64,000 bases of DNA, from assembly GCA_937120965.1 (NCBI GenBank), contig CAKZKA010000266.1:1-64000 (forward strand), in the 5' to 3' direction. This DNA is from an uncultured Chloroflexota bacterium (lineage in GTDB: Bacteria > Chloroflexota > Chloroflexia > Chloroflexales > Chloroflexaceae). A program made the translations under genes and the position numbers. The notes below the pieces were generated by a model. The model saw only the letters and a program-made list of their open reading frames with translations, did not search any database and had not been told where the DNA came from. Position 1 is the stretch's first letter. Every line of letters starts with the position of its first letter. Below are positions 1 through 7,995 of this stretch, piece by piece.

Positions 1-75
1 GTCGAACCGCCTGCGGTGCGCCGGTCGAACCGCCTGCGGTGCGCCGGTCGAACCGCCTGCGGTGCGCCGGTCGAA
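1..75. repeat. 23-bp tandem repeat, three full copies
   Basis: The unit GTCGAACCGCCTGCGGTGCG plus CCG occurs at 1-23, 24-46 and 47-69 and begins a fourth copy at 70 that diverges after GTCGAACC. The array may extend to the left of the window. It has no coding signal. Confidence 0.9.
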
Positions 76-250
76 CCACACCCCTGCCTGTGGGTGGTGC
101 CAGCCGCTCCCACCAGCGGTTGGGACATGGGGAAACCGGGTTTCCCCAACTCCCTCCCTGAGCGGAGGGTTTGGGAGGGCGCAGCCCTCCCGGCAAAACA
201 CCCATATTCGTCACGATAACCCCCACGGTGACGGGTGTTGCAACAAATGG
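76..250. repeat. intergenic palindromic repeat block (modules A and B)
   Basis: After the tandem array comes a module A hairpin (GGGGAAACC/GGTTTCCCC, about 129-147), then a module B-like stretch with GGGAGGG...CCCTCCC near 164-191. No gene is seen in 1-330; the short open frames are artefacts of GC-rich repeats that recur in nearly every gap of this window. Confidence 0.75.
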
Positions 251-283
251 TAAAGGCGCGGGGGAAGTTCCTTCCCCCGCGCC
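251..283 (-). terminator. hairpin terminator for the FtsH-like operon
   Basis: A perfect 12-bp stem, GGCGCGGGGGAA at 255-266 and its complement at 272-283, with a 5-nt loop. Read on the minus strand it is followed by TTTA, a short U tract, and lies about 50 bp beyond the stop codon of the minus-strand gene. The U tract is short, so termination strength is uncertain. Confidence 0.55.
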
Positions 284-330
284 CCTGTTTGCTCTGCCGG
301 AGCCGATTGACGCCCTCTGGAACTCGCCGA

Positions 331-2289
331 TCAGGACTCGCCGGCGCTTTCGTCGCGGCGTTGCTCGGCGTCGAGGATAATCGTGGCAGGAGCCGGCAGG
401 GCGTTGGGCCGCGCCTCGCGGCGGCGTCGTACCAGGGGGCTGGCGCCCTGCGTCCGTGTGGCCGCAGCGAAGCCGAAGACGGCGCGCTCCCTGCGGGCGC
501 TGATCGGTGTGAAGGGATGCTCGGCCTCAATCCGGTCGAGAATCTCCTTCACATCAATGTCGGTCAACTCGTTGCGCAGAATAAGCGCCTCAGCGATGGC
601 AATCACCGCCTCGGGGTTGTTCTCCAGCAAGCTCTTGACCTGGCGGTACTGCTCCTGCAAAATCGCCTCGATGCGCGGCTTGATGTCCGGGGCATTGAGG
701 CCCTGCATACCAAAGGTCAGGTACGAGAAGAAGCTCTCGTCCATACCATAGGCCCCGACCATCATCGCGGCGAGGCCGGTGGCGCCCTGCAGATCACTGG
801 TGACGCCACTCATCTGGATGCCCAGGAAGAGTTCCTCGGCGGCGCGGCTGGCCAGGCTGATCTTGATCCGGTCGAGCAACTCATCCTTGGTTCGGGTATG
901 GATCTCTTCCTCCGGCTTCCAGGCCGCAAACCCGAGGGCGCTACCGTGGCGCACGATGGTCACTTTGGTGAGCCGCTCCTTCTTCAGCAGCTTGACCATG
1001 GCGTAGGCGTGGCCGGCTTCGTGGTAGGCGATGCGGCGGCGCTCTTCGTAGGACATGCTGCGGATGGGCTGGCGCAGGCCCCACTCGTGGGTCTCGCGGG
1101 CCCGCGTGAAGTCCCAGTAGTTGATCGCGGCGCGCCCGTCGAAGTGGGCGTGGATGGTCGCCTCGTTAATGCAGTACTTGATCGCCACCGGCGTGTAGCC
1201 GATCGTGTCGGAGACCATGCGGTCAATCGGCATCGGCTCGTGTTTGACCTTGCTGAGGTAATACTCGATCACCTCGCGGCGGCCATCGGCATCAGGCGGC
1301 TCAACGGCGATCTTGCGGTCGAAGCGCCCCGGGCGGAGCAGCGCGGCATCGAGCGTCTCGGCCAGATTGGTGGCCGCCATCGTCAGCACCGGCGGCATAT
1401 CGGGCTTGCCGCTGCGTAGCCGCAGGGTGCGCAACAACTTGCCCCACCAGCTATCCTGGGGCGGCGGGTCCATCTGCAGCAGCAACTCGTTGAGGATGCC
1501 GCTACCGCCCCCCATCATGCCGCCAATACCCATCACCACCCTGTGCAGACCCCCGGCGGCATTGCCGTCCATCCCGGCGGCGCCGGTACCCATCAGGCTG
1601 GTCGAGCGCGCGCCACCGATGGCGTCAATTTCATCAATAAAAATGATACAGGCGCCATACTCGCGGGCAAAGCGCCGGGCCTTGCGGTACAGGTTCATCA
1701 CCTTGATGTTACCCATACCCATCCAGGCCGACTGCAACGACGGGGCGCTGAGATAGCCAAACGGCACCCCGGCCTCGGTGGAGATGGCCTGCGCCAGGTA
1801 GCTCTTCCCGGTGCCGGGCGGTCCGATCAGCAGGATGCCGCGCGTCACCTCGCCACCCATCTTCTTGAACTCCTTGGCCCCCTTGAGCAGCGTCACCACG
1901 CGCCGCGCAGCCTCCAGCACCTCGGGGTTGCCGCGGTAGTCCTTGAAACTGATGCCCGTCTCACCCGGCTTCACCCAGTAGATGCGGGTGCGCGCCATGA
2001 AGTAGTACATCAGGAAGAACTGGAAGCCGATGAAAAAGAAGAGGTAAATCGCAACCGGGATGAACTGCAGGATCATCGGGCCGAGATTGCCCGACAGGAC
2101 GGTTTCGAACACCGGGGGCAGCAAGTTCGTCGCCAGCCAGATCCCGATCGCGATGAAGATCAGCGTGCGCACGAAGCGAAAGAGCTTCCACTGCCAGCGG
2201 TGGAAGATCCTGTCCAGCTTCTTGTCGAGCTCGCGATCGAAATCATCGCGGTACTGTGCGTCGTTGGGGCGGTAGGGCTCAATGGCCAT
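331..2289 (-). CDS. FtsH-like membrane AAA+ zinc metalloprotease
   Basis: 652 residues. Two hydrophobic segments (about 38-60 and 72-98) anchor it, with only a short stretch between them instead of the large extracytoplasmic domain of classical FtsH. The AAA module has Walker A GPPGTGKS at 156-163, Walker B IIFIDEID near 215-222, and a sensor/arginine-finger region around LLRPGRFDRKI. The M41 protease domain carries HEAGH at 423-427, with TSD as the likely third zinc ligand. Odd: a Gly/Met-rich insertion (GMDGNAAGGLH to GMMGGGSG) lies between Walker B and the conserved LNELLLQMD segment. By family it should extract and degrade membrane or damaged proteins. It is closely related to FtsH but divergent, so no symbol is given. 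It probably shares an operon with the upstream small membrane gene. Confidence 0.9.
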   Translation of the reverse strand: MAIEPYRPNDAQYRDDFDRELDKKLDRIFHRWQWKLFRFVRTLIFIAIGIWLATNLLPPVFETVLSGNLGPMILQFIPVAIYLFFFIGFQFFLMYYFMARTRIYWVKPGETGISFKDYRGNPEVLEAARRVVTLLKGAKEFKKMGGEVTRGILLIGPPGTGKSYLAQAISTEAGVPFGYLSAPSLQSAWMGMGNIKVMNLYRKARRFAREYGACIIFIDEIDAIGGARSTSLMGTGAAGMDGNAAGGLHRVVMGIGGMMGGGSGILNELLLQMDPPPQDSWWGKLLRTLRLRSGKPDMPPVLTMAATNLAETLDAALLRPGRFDRKIAVEPPDADGRREVIEYYLSKVKHEPMPIDRMVSDTIGYTPVAIKYCINEATIHAHFDGRAAINYWDFTRARETHEWGLRQPIRSMSYEERRRIAYHEAGHAYAMVKLLKKERLTKVTIVRHGSALGFAAWKPEEEIHTRTKDELLDRIKISLASRAAEELFLGIQMSGVTSDLQGATGLAAMMVGAYGMDESFFSYLTFGMQGLNAPDIKPRIEAILQEQYRQVKSLLENNPEAVIAIAEALILRNELTDIDVKEILDRIEAEHPFTPISARRERAVFGFAAATRTQGASPLVRRRREARPNALPAPATIILDAEQRRDESAGES

Positions 2290-2351
2290 GCGTCTACTCC
2301 ACTTCCAGATGCGCGCCGCTGTTGCACCACCATGCGCCAGGCGGCAACACC

Positions 2352-2996
2352 TTACTCGATGGCGACAATCTTGCCGTCTCGGTCCACAGTAAAGACAAAG
2401 GAGATCGAGCGCGTCCGCGCGCTCTGGGGAACTGACACCTCTACGACGTAGAAATACATCGCCTGATTATCGGGGAGCCGAATGCCGCCGATGTACTCGA
2501 ACTTGCGGTAACGCTGTCCGTTCCGGCGTTCCTGCTCCATCTGTTCGGCCAGGGTCTCACGGGTGAAATCGCGGGCCTGCAACGACTCCTGGAAATTAGC
2601 GCTAAACGAGTTCCACATCAGATCGGCATCGTAGGTCTGCTGGCCACGCAGAAAATCCACCACTGCGGGGGCAGGCTGGAGCCACGACACCCGAATATCC
2701 GCCGGCTGCTCACGGGCGAGCCGCGGCAGCGCCAGCAACAGACTGAGAACGGCGATGACGCCCAGGAGAAAGGTGGTGAGGATGAGCCAGCCCAGATGCG
2801 GGCGCGCCAGGAGCCAGAGTTGCTCGGCGTACCAGAAGGCGCGATGGACGAGCAGGCGCGCGACCCTCGCGCCAACGTCCAGCGCTGAGGGGGCAGGAGC
2901 CGGCGCATAAGCCCCCAGCGGCGGCGCAGCGCCGTATGACGACCCGCCGGACGGGGGCAGCGCTGGAACCGATTGCTGTTCGCGAGGCTCTTCCAT
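2352..2996 (-). CDS. single-pass membrane protein with NTF2-like extracytoplasmic domain
   Basis: 214 residues from ATG 2996, which has AGGA six bases upstream; an ATG two codons earlier (3002) has no usable spacing. A Pro/Ala-rich, presumably disordered N-terminus (1-40) is followed by one strong membrane segment (about 78-100) and then a mixed alpha/beta domain (DADLMWNSFS, LAEQMEQERR, YFYVVEVSVP, SFVFTVDRDG) that looks like the NTF2-like/DUF4864 type of small accessory fold. It lies 62 bp upstream of the FtsH-like protease gene on the same strand, so it may be a partner or regulator of it. The fold assignment is inference from pattern; function unknown. Confidence 0.65.
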   Translation of the reverse strand: MEEPREQQSVPALPPSGGSSYGAAPPLGAYAPAPAPSALDVGARVARLLVHRAFWYAEQLWLLARPHLGWLILTTFLLGVIAVLSLLLALPRLAREQPADIRVSWLQPAPAVVDFLRGQQTYDADLMWNSFSANFQESLQARDFTRETLAEQMEQERRNGQRYRKFEYIGGIRLPDNQAMYFYVVEVSVPQSARTRSISFVFTVDRDGKIVAIE

Positions 2997-3450
2997 AGGC
3001 ATTCCTGTGTTCAGGCGCCACCGGTGATGAGAACCCTGCCCCGTGAGACTGGCGAAACCCGCGTTTCCCACCCGCGGTGAGCCCGTCGAACCGCGCCCCT
3101 GCCTGACGGGCAGCCTTGCACGCACCGTCCTCTCCAAGGAACACGCTGTGTAGAGCGGTGCTGCGGCGAAGCCGCACAGGGTACTGAAGAGCAGAGCCTT
3201 TGCCGGCTTCTCGGGTGCGCCCGTGCAGGTTTCGCGCGTTGTGGGATCAGGTGAGCAGTTCGACCTTCGCTGGCGTCGCAACCTGACACGTGTTTCCGAT
3301 CGGTTTACCGGCAAGGACATATCCTTACCGCAGGAAACCGCTTATTACACTCGGGCATCGGATCAGGAGCGCAGAGCCATGCATCAGCGAGGTCACTACG
3401 TTGCAGTATACTTCAGCCATCTGTGAGAATCAAGGAACGATAATGAGAAT
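2997..3450. other. divergent intergenic region
   Basis: 454 bp between divergently transcribed genes. It holds a degenerate module A (GGCGAAACCC/GCGTTTCCC around 3052-3070) and a module C core (GCGGCGAAGCCGC, about 3163-3176). A possible promoter for the downstream binding-protein gene is TTGCAG at 3401-3406 with a 17-nt spacer to TGAGAA at 3424, but its -10 is poor. No gene is supported here. Confidence 0.5.
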
Positions 3451-4296
3451 ATGATGAGTCACCCGATTCTGCGGCGTCGCACGGCCCTGTTCGATGCAGC
3501 CGCCCTGGGCGTGCTCTTGCTGTACGCGCTGCTGGCCTGGAGCGCCGAGGGTGGCGCGCGCGGGGCGCCCCTCGACCCGGTCTGGGCGGCGGTGCAGCAG
3601 CGCGGGACGCTGCGGGTGGCGACCGATGTGGGTTTCCGGCCGTTTGCCTTTGAGCAGGATGGGCAGGTGACCGGTTACGATATGGACCTGGCGCAGGCCA
3701 TCGCCGCGGAGCTGGGTCTCACGGTCGAGATTGTGCCCACGGGCTTCGACGGGCTGTATAGCGCCCTGGTGAGCGGTCGCGCCGACATGATCGCCTCGGC
3801 GCTGCCCTACGCTCCCGAGCAGGGCTTTCGCGCCCGCTTCTCGCGCTTCTACTTCGACGCCGGTCAGGTGCTGGTCACGGCTGCCGGGGCGCCTGGCGCT
3901 GGCGCAGGCGATCTGACCGGCCAGGTGGTAGGGGTAGCCCTGGGCTCCGACGCCGATACCCTGGCCCGCCGCCTGCTGCGCGACGGGGGCAACTTCGTGC
4001 TCCGTTCGACCTACGACGACGCCGCAGCCGCGCTGGCTGACCTGGGGGCGGGTCGGCTCGATGCGGTTATCACCGACATGGTCACGGCCCTGGAGGCGAC
4101 CCGGAGCCGTACCGATCTACGCATTGCCGCAGCACTGACCAGCGAGCCGCTGGCGCTGGCCTTCCCCCGTCCCGCCTTCCGCCTCGAAGCCGAGGTCAAC
4201 CGCATCCTGGAAGATCTCCAGCGTAGCGGCTTTTTCGCGACCTTGAACGAGCGCTGGTTCGGGGCCCATACGTCCGTGCTACCGCGCCAAACGTGA
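3451..4296 (+). CDS. ABC-type amino-acid solute-binding protein (SBP_bac_3)
   Basis: 281 residues. An N-terminal hydrophobic segment (about 14-33, no lipobox cysteine seen) is a signal anchor or uncleaved signal. The family 3 binding-protein fold follows: the opening RGTLRVATDVGFRPFAF, the ligand-contact region VTGYDMDLAQAIAAELG, FDGLYSALVSGRADMIAS, and the second lobe LTGQVVGVALGSDADTLA to LDAVITDMVTAL. These proteins capture polar amino acids or similar small ligands outside the membrane. No permease or ATPase gene lies beside it, so it is an orphan component or sensor. ATG 3451 or 3454 is possible. Its TGA stop lies within a module D repeat. Confidence 0.85.
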   Translation: MMSHPILRRRTALFDAAALGVLLLYALLAWSAEGGARGAPLDPVWAAVQQRGTLRVATDVGFRPFAFEQDGQVTGYDMDLAQAIAAELGLTVEIVPTGFDGLYSALVSGRADMIASALPYAPEQGFRARFSRFYFDAGQVLVTAAGAPGAGAGDLTGQVVGVALGSDADTLARRLLRDGGNFVLRSTYDDAAAALADLGAGRLDAVITDMVTALEATRSRTDLRIAAALTSEPLALAFPRPAFRLEAEVNRILEDLQRSGFFATLNERWFGAHTSVLPRQT

Positions 4297-4600
4297 ACAT
4301 AGCCCGCCCGCGGGAGGGTTTGTGAGGGCGCAGCCCTCCCAGAAACAAGCCCCCAGCGGGGAGGGTTTGGGAGGGCTGCGCCCTCCCAAGAAAAATCCAT
4401 GTTCATCTTGTCGTTGTGCGGCGCAGCCGCATGGACGGCTGACGTGATAAAGCTAGGGAAACCAGGTTTCCCCATACCCCTGCCTGCTGGAACGCCAGGC
4501 GCCCCCAACACCGGTTGAGGGATAGGGAAACTGGCTTTCTCCATAACCCTGCCTGTGGGGGCGGCAAGCCCTCCACCCCCTGTGCAGCCTCCGGCTTTAC
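4297..4600. repeat. palindromic repeat block D-B-B-C-A-A
   Basis: Directly after the stop codon come module D (GTGAACATAGCCCGCC), two module B hairpins (around 4310-4340 and 4357-4390), module C with the GCGGCGCAGCCGC core near 4420-4433 flanked by TGTTCATC, and two module A hairpins (about 4464-4482 and 4528-4545). Nothing coding is seen. Confidence 0.8.
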
Positions 4601-4650
4601 AGAAACTTTACACAAACCTTAAACGGACATGAAAAAGCTCTGGTAGTCTG

Positions 4651-4676
4651 GTGACACCGAGCAATCCATCTATAAT
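4651..4676 (+). promoter_or_regulatory. candidate promoter for the DUF4212/SSS operon, with long leader
   Basis: A perfect -10 TATAAT lies at 4671-4676. The best -35-like match, GTGACA at 4651-4656, is only 14 nt away, so the -35 is weak. If used, the transcript has a GC-rich leader of about 180 nt before the ATG at 4864; no known riboswitch class was recognised in it. Confidence 0.45.
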
Positions 4677-4863
4677 CCGAACCATCGGTTCTGAGAGGTG
4701 CGCCGCGGAACGCGGCTTCTTCTCGCATCTCGACGTGGACCAGGCTCGTCGCGCCGAGATGATTCGCCCGTGCTCGCCGAAAGCGGATGGCTTCCGGAAG
4801 AGGGTGGGATTGCGCCGTAGCACGCGCCACGAAGCGCCGGAAGATCGAGCAAGGAGGCCTTCA

Positions 4864-5145
4864 ATGACCGACTTCACCAAGCTCCCCGCTGAGGAGCGCG
4901 CCAGGTTGTACTGGCGAGAGAACCTGCGCCTGATCACCACGTTGATCGTCATCTGGTTCATGGTCTCGTACGTGCCAGTTCTGCTGGTCAATCAGTTGAA
5001 CAACATCGTGATTGGCGGCTTCCCGCTGGGCTACTACATGGGCTCGCAGGGGTCGCTGGTGGTCTTCGTGGTCCTCATCTTCTACTACGCCTTTGCGATG
5101 AACCGGCTGGACCAGAAGTACGGCCTGGGCGACCGTGACCGCTAG
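4864..5145 (+). CDS. DUF4212 small subunit of sodium:solute symporter
   Basis: 93 residues from ATG 4864, preceded by AGGAGG (about 4853-4858). Two membrane segments (about 22-44 and 54-75) are joined by a short loop with GGFPLGYYMGSQGS, typical of the DUF4212 / putative solute:sodium symporter small subunit family. Such proteins pair with a large SSS permease, which is the next gene downstream on the same strand, 168 bp away. The role is accessory or stabilising for Na+-coupled uptake of a small organic acid; the substrate is not evident from sequence. Confidence 0.9.
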   Translation: MTDFTKLPAEERARLYWRENLRLITTLIVIWFMVSYVPVLLVNQLNNIVIGGFPLGYYMGSQGSLVVFVVLIFYYAFAMNRLDQKYGLGDRDR

Positions 5146-5313
5146 CGCCCCCTTCGCCAGGAGCATTACCGCTCCAGCGCAACAGGGTTCGCGCTCAGGT
5201 GCATTTGTGCGCCCCGTGGTTGAACGACGGAGTCACTGCCAGAGCTGGCCGGATCAGGCTCGCCTTCCACGGGCCATCTGACGAGTGGTGTTACAAGTGT
5301 CAGGAGTGTGACC

Positions 5314-7482
5314 ATGGCTGTCTCTCCCTCCTCGAGTGCCCAGAGCGTCTTCCGCAACAAGATGGCGCGCTACTACGGGCTCTTTACCATCGGCTTTCTG
5401 ATTGTATCGACCATCATGTTGCTGCTGGAGGTCTTCGCCGGCGTGCCAACGCAGATCATCGGCTGGGTCTTCCTGCTGCTGACGATGGCGCTCTACGCCA
5501 CCATCGGGATCATCTCGCGCACAAAGCTGCTCGATGAGTACTACGTCGCCGGGCGTAACGTGCCCGCCGTGTTCAACGGTATGGCCACCGGCGCCGACTG
5601 GATGAGCGCCGCGTCGTTCATCTCGATGGCCGGTACGCTCTTCCTCATCGGGTACGATGGCCTGGCCTACATTATGGGCTGGACCGGCGGCTACGTGCTG
5701 CTGGCCTTGCTCTTCGCGCCCTACCTACGCAAGTTTGGTCAGTATACCATCCCTGACTTTGTGGGCGCCCGCTTCGGCGGCAATACTGCCCGCATCGTCG
5801 CTGCAATCTGCGCCATTATCGTGAGCCTCACCTATGTGACTGCTCAGGTGGTGGGCGTCGGCCTGATTATGCAGCGCTTCATCGGCGTGGATTTCCGCCT
5901 CGGCGTGGTGATCGGTCTCTCCGGCGTGCTGGTCTGCTCCTTCCTCGGCGGTATGAAGGCCGTGACCTGGACTCAGGTGGCCCAGTACATCATTCTGATT
6001 ACGGCCTACCTGATCCCGGTGACCTTCCTCTCCATTCAGCTCACCGGTTTCCCCATTCCGCAGTTGAGCTATGGTCAGGCGCTGCAGAACATCGTGCGTC
6101 TGGAGCAGGAGCAGGGCCTGTCCAAGACCACCGAGTCGCCGGCGGTGCCGGGCAAGTTCGTTACCAGCGGGTACATTCCACCCTTCAATGAAGGTCTGAG
6201 CAACGCCTCGGCGCGCGCAGCCGTGAACCAGATCAATAACCAGTTCGGCTCCTCGCTCACTCCGCCTGAGGCGATCACCATTCCTGACGCCAAGCGGCCC
6301 GAACTCGGCGACTGGCGCGGCACGCCCTGGAACTTCCTGGCGCTGATGGCCTGTCTGATGCTGGGTACCGCCGGCCTGCCCCACATCCTCATCCGCTTCT
6401 ACACCGTGCCTTCAGTAAGGGAGAGCCGCCTGAGCGTGGGCTGGTCGCTGTTCTTCATCTTCCTGCTCTACTTCACCGCCCCGGCTTACGCCGCCTTCTC
6501 ACGCTGGAACATCCTTGAGAACGTGGTTGGCAAGCAGGTCTCTGAACTGCCAGCGTGGACCGAGCAGTGGGGCCGCAATGGCCTGATCGCCATCCGCGAC
6601 TTCAAGGCGATCGATGGGGTGGCCCTTGGCAAGCAGCCGTCCTGGGTGAAGAACCTGGAGAAGTCTGGCGCTGTCGTCATCGAGGATGCGAACGGCAACG
6701 GCGTGATTGACCTCGGCCCCTTCGAGAAAGTCGATGACAAGACTGGCCGCGCCGGTGAGATCTCCGGCACGGCGGTGACGGAGAAATCGATCGACGGGAT
6801 CGTGCAGTATGGCGAGATCGGTACGCCGACTGCCGGAACGATTGACGGCGACCTGGTGGTGCTCTCCGCTCCTGATATTGCCGGCCTGCCCTTCACGATC
6901 GGCGCGCTGGTGGCCGCCGGTGGTCTGGCCGCGGCGCTCTCCACCGCCGACGGTTTACTGGTGGTGATCGCCTCGGCGGTGGCCCATGATATCTACTTCC
7001 GCACCATCAACCCCAAAGCCAGCCTGCAAACCCGCATCATGCTGGGCAAGTCGATGATTGTCGTGGCGGCTGTCATTGCCGCACTGCTGGCCCTCCCGCG
7101 CCTGGCGCTGATCGCCCAGATGGTGGCATGGGCCTTCTCGATGGCTGCGGCAACCTTCTTCCCCATCGTGCTGCTGGGCATCTTCTGGCGCCGCGCCAAT
7201 GGCCCCGGCGCGATCGCGGGTATGATCGGCGGCCTGGTCGTCACCATCTTCTACATGGCGATGAACTACACCAACCCGGCCTTCAACGTGCTCGGCATCA
7301 GCCACCTGGGGTCGGGGATCTTCGGGCTGCCAGTGGCGATCATCCTCGTGGTTGTGGTCAGTCTGATGACCAAGGCTCCGCCGCGGGAGATCCAGGAGCT
7401 GGTGGACAACCTCCGCAACCCGATCACCGACGACGAGACGATGGCGAAGTACGGAAGCAAGGGCGCCGCTCAGGCCCACTGA
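5314..7482 (+). CDS. sodium:solute symporter large subunit (SSS family, VC_2705-like)
   Basis: 723 residues from ATG 5314, with AGGAG seven bases upstream; an in-frame GTG at 5308 is less likely. It has about 13 membrane segments and SSS hallmarks: EYYVAGRNVPAVFNGMATGADWMSAASFISMAG in the first third, the TM region GGMKAVTWTQVAQYIIL, and DGLLVVIASAVAHDIYF. It is most like the acetate/pyruvate-type members that work with DUF4212. Longer than the usual 550-600 residues: an extra soluble stretch (about 405-520) contains an EF-hand-like DANGNGVID at 458-466. It is followed by a strong intrinsic terminator. The transported solute is unproven. Confidence 0.92.
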   Translation: MAVSPSSSAQSVFRNKMARYYGLFTIGFLIVSTIMLLLEVFAGVPTQIIGWVFLLLTMALYATIGIISRTKLLDEYYVAGRNVPAVFNGMATGADWMSAASFISMAGTLFLIGYDGLAYIMGWTGGYVLLALLFAPYLRKFGQYTIPDFVGARFGGNTARIVAAICAIIVSLTYVTAQVVGVGLIMQRFIGVDFRLGVVIGLSGVLVCSFLGGMKAVTWTQVAQYIILITAYLIPVTFLSIQLTGFPIPQLSYGQALQNIVRLEQEQGLSKTTESPAVPGKFVTSGYIPPFNEGLSNASARAAVNQINNQFGSSLTPPEAITIPDAKRPELGDWRGTPWNFLALMACLMLGTAGLPHILIRFYTVPSVRESRLSVGWSLFFIFLLYFTAPAYAAFSRWNILENVVGKQVSELPAWTEQWGRNGLIAIRDFKAIDGVALGKQPSWVKNLEKSGAVVIEDANGNGVIDLGPFEKVDDKTGRAGEISGTAVTEKSIDGIVQYGEIGTPTAGTIDGDLVVLSAPDIAGLPFTIGALVAAGGLAAALSTADGLLVVIASAVAHDIYFRTINPKASLQTRIMLGKSMIVVAAVIAALLALPRLALIAQMVAWAFSMAAATFFPIVLLGIFWRRANGPGAIAGMIGGLVVTIFYMAMNYTNPAFNVLGISHLGSGIFGLPVAIILVVVVSLMTKAPPREIQELVDNLRNPITDDETMAKYGSKGAAQAH

Positions 7483-7537
7483 TCTCGTAGAGGGGCAACC
7501 ACTCCTCGCCATCTCCGGCGGGTAGCGTAGAACAGGT

Positions 7538-7575
7538 GGGTTCGGGAAGCACACCTTCCCGAACCCGCTTTTTTT
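7538..7575 (+). terminator. Rho-independent terminator of the symporter operon
   Basis: A perfect 12-bp stem, GGGTTCGGGAAG at 7538-7549 and its complement at 7555-7566, with a 5-nt loop, followed by GC and seven T (7569-7575). It lies about 55 bp after the symporter stop codon. Confidence 0.9.
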
Positions 7576-7893
7576 CGTTGTGGCGGGGCGTGGTGCGGCT
7601 GCACTACCCCCCGAGGGTTTGGGGCTTGCCCTAGCGACGTTGCAATAGCCTCCGCCCAGACCCTCCCGCGCGTCGGCTATGTTCATCCCAGCCGTCTATG
7701 CCGCTGCGCGGCACGACGCCGGAATGAACAATGGTTATTCCTGGGAGGGCTGCGCCCTCCCAAAGCCTCCCCGCCAGCGGGCTGTTTCCTGGGAGGGCCT
7801 CTGCGCCCACACCCTCTCACCTGGCAGGCGCGTGGGGAAATCGGATTTCCCCACGCGCCTTCGTCCCGAAAGCGTTATCCGGATAGGCTCTTA
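7576..7893. repeat. palindromic repeat block (C, B, A modules)
   Basis: Between the terminator and the convergent membrane gene: a module C-like core (CCGCTGCGCGGCAC near 7698), module B hairpins (about 7742-7760 and a decayed copy near 7790), and a module A variant GGGGAAATCGGATTTCCCC (about 7833-7851). No gene is seen. Confidence 0.75.
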
Positions 7894-7995
7894 TACCATT
7901 TTAGATTGCCGATTTTGGATTGTGGATTACGATCCCGGGCATTACCGTGCGCTATCGCAGCTCGGGTTATGCGGAATGTTCAACAGAAATTGGTA
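7894..7995. mobile_element. short TACCA...TGGTA-bounded element abutting a stop codon
   Basis: Begins TACCATTTTAGATTG at 7894 and ends AATTGGTA at 7995, so the ends are inverted repeats of TACCA. The right end touches the stop codon of the 1196-residue membrane protein (7996-7998 on the minus strand). The interior repeats GATTT(T)GGATTGTGGATT. A relative at 24696-24768 is shown by context to have inserted. No coding capacity. Confidence 0.55.

Noticed and set aside
235-1419. 394-codon plus-strand frame opposite the FtsH-like protease
   Set aside because: Antisense shadow; the minus-strand gene contains Walker A/B and HEAGH.
2997-3320. N-terminal extension of the small membrane protein to 3320
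   Set aside because: The added residues are translated from a module A/C repeat region; ATG 2996 has a well-spaced AGGA.
4677-4863. Riboswitch in the DUF4212 leader
   Set aside because: GC-rich with potential hairpins, but no conserved aptamer motif could be matched; nothing specific supports a class.
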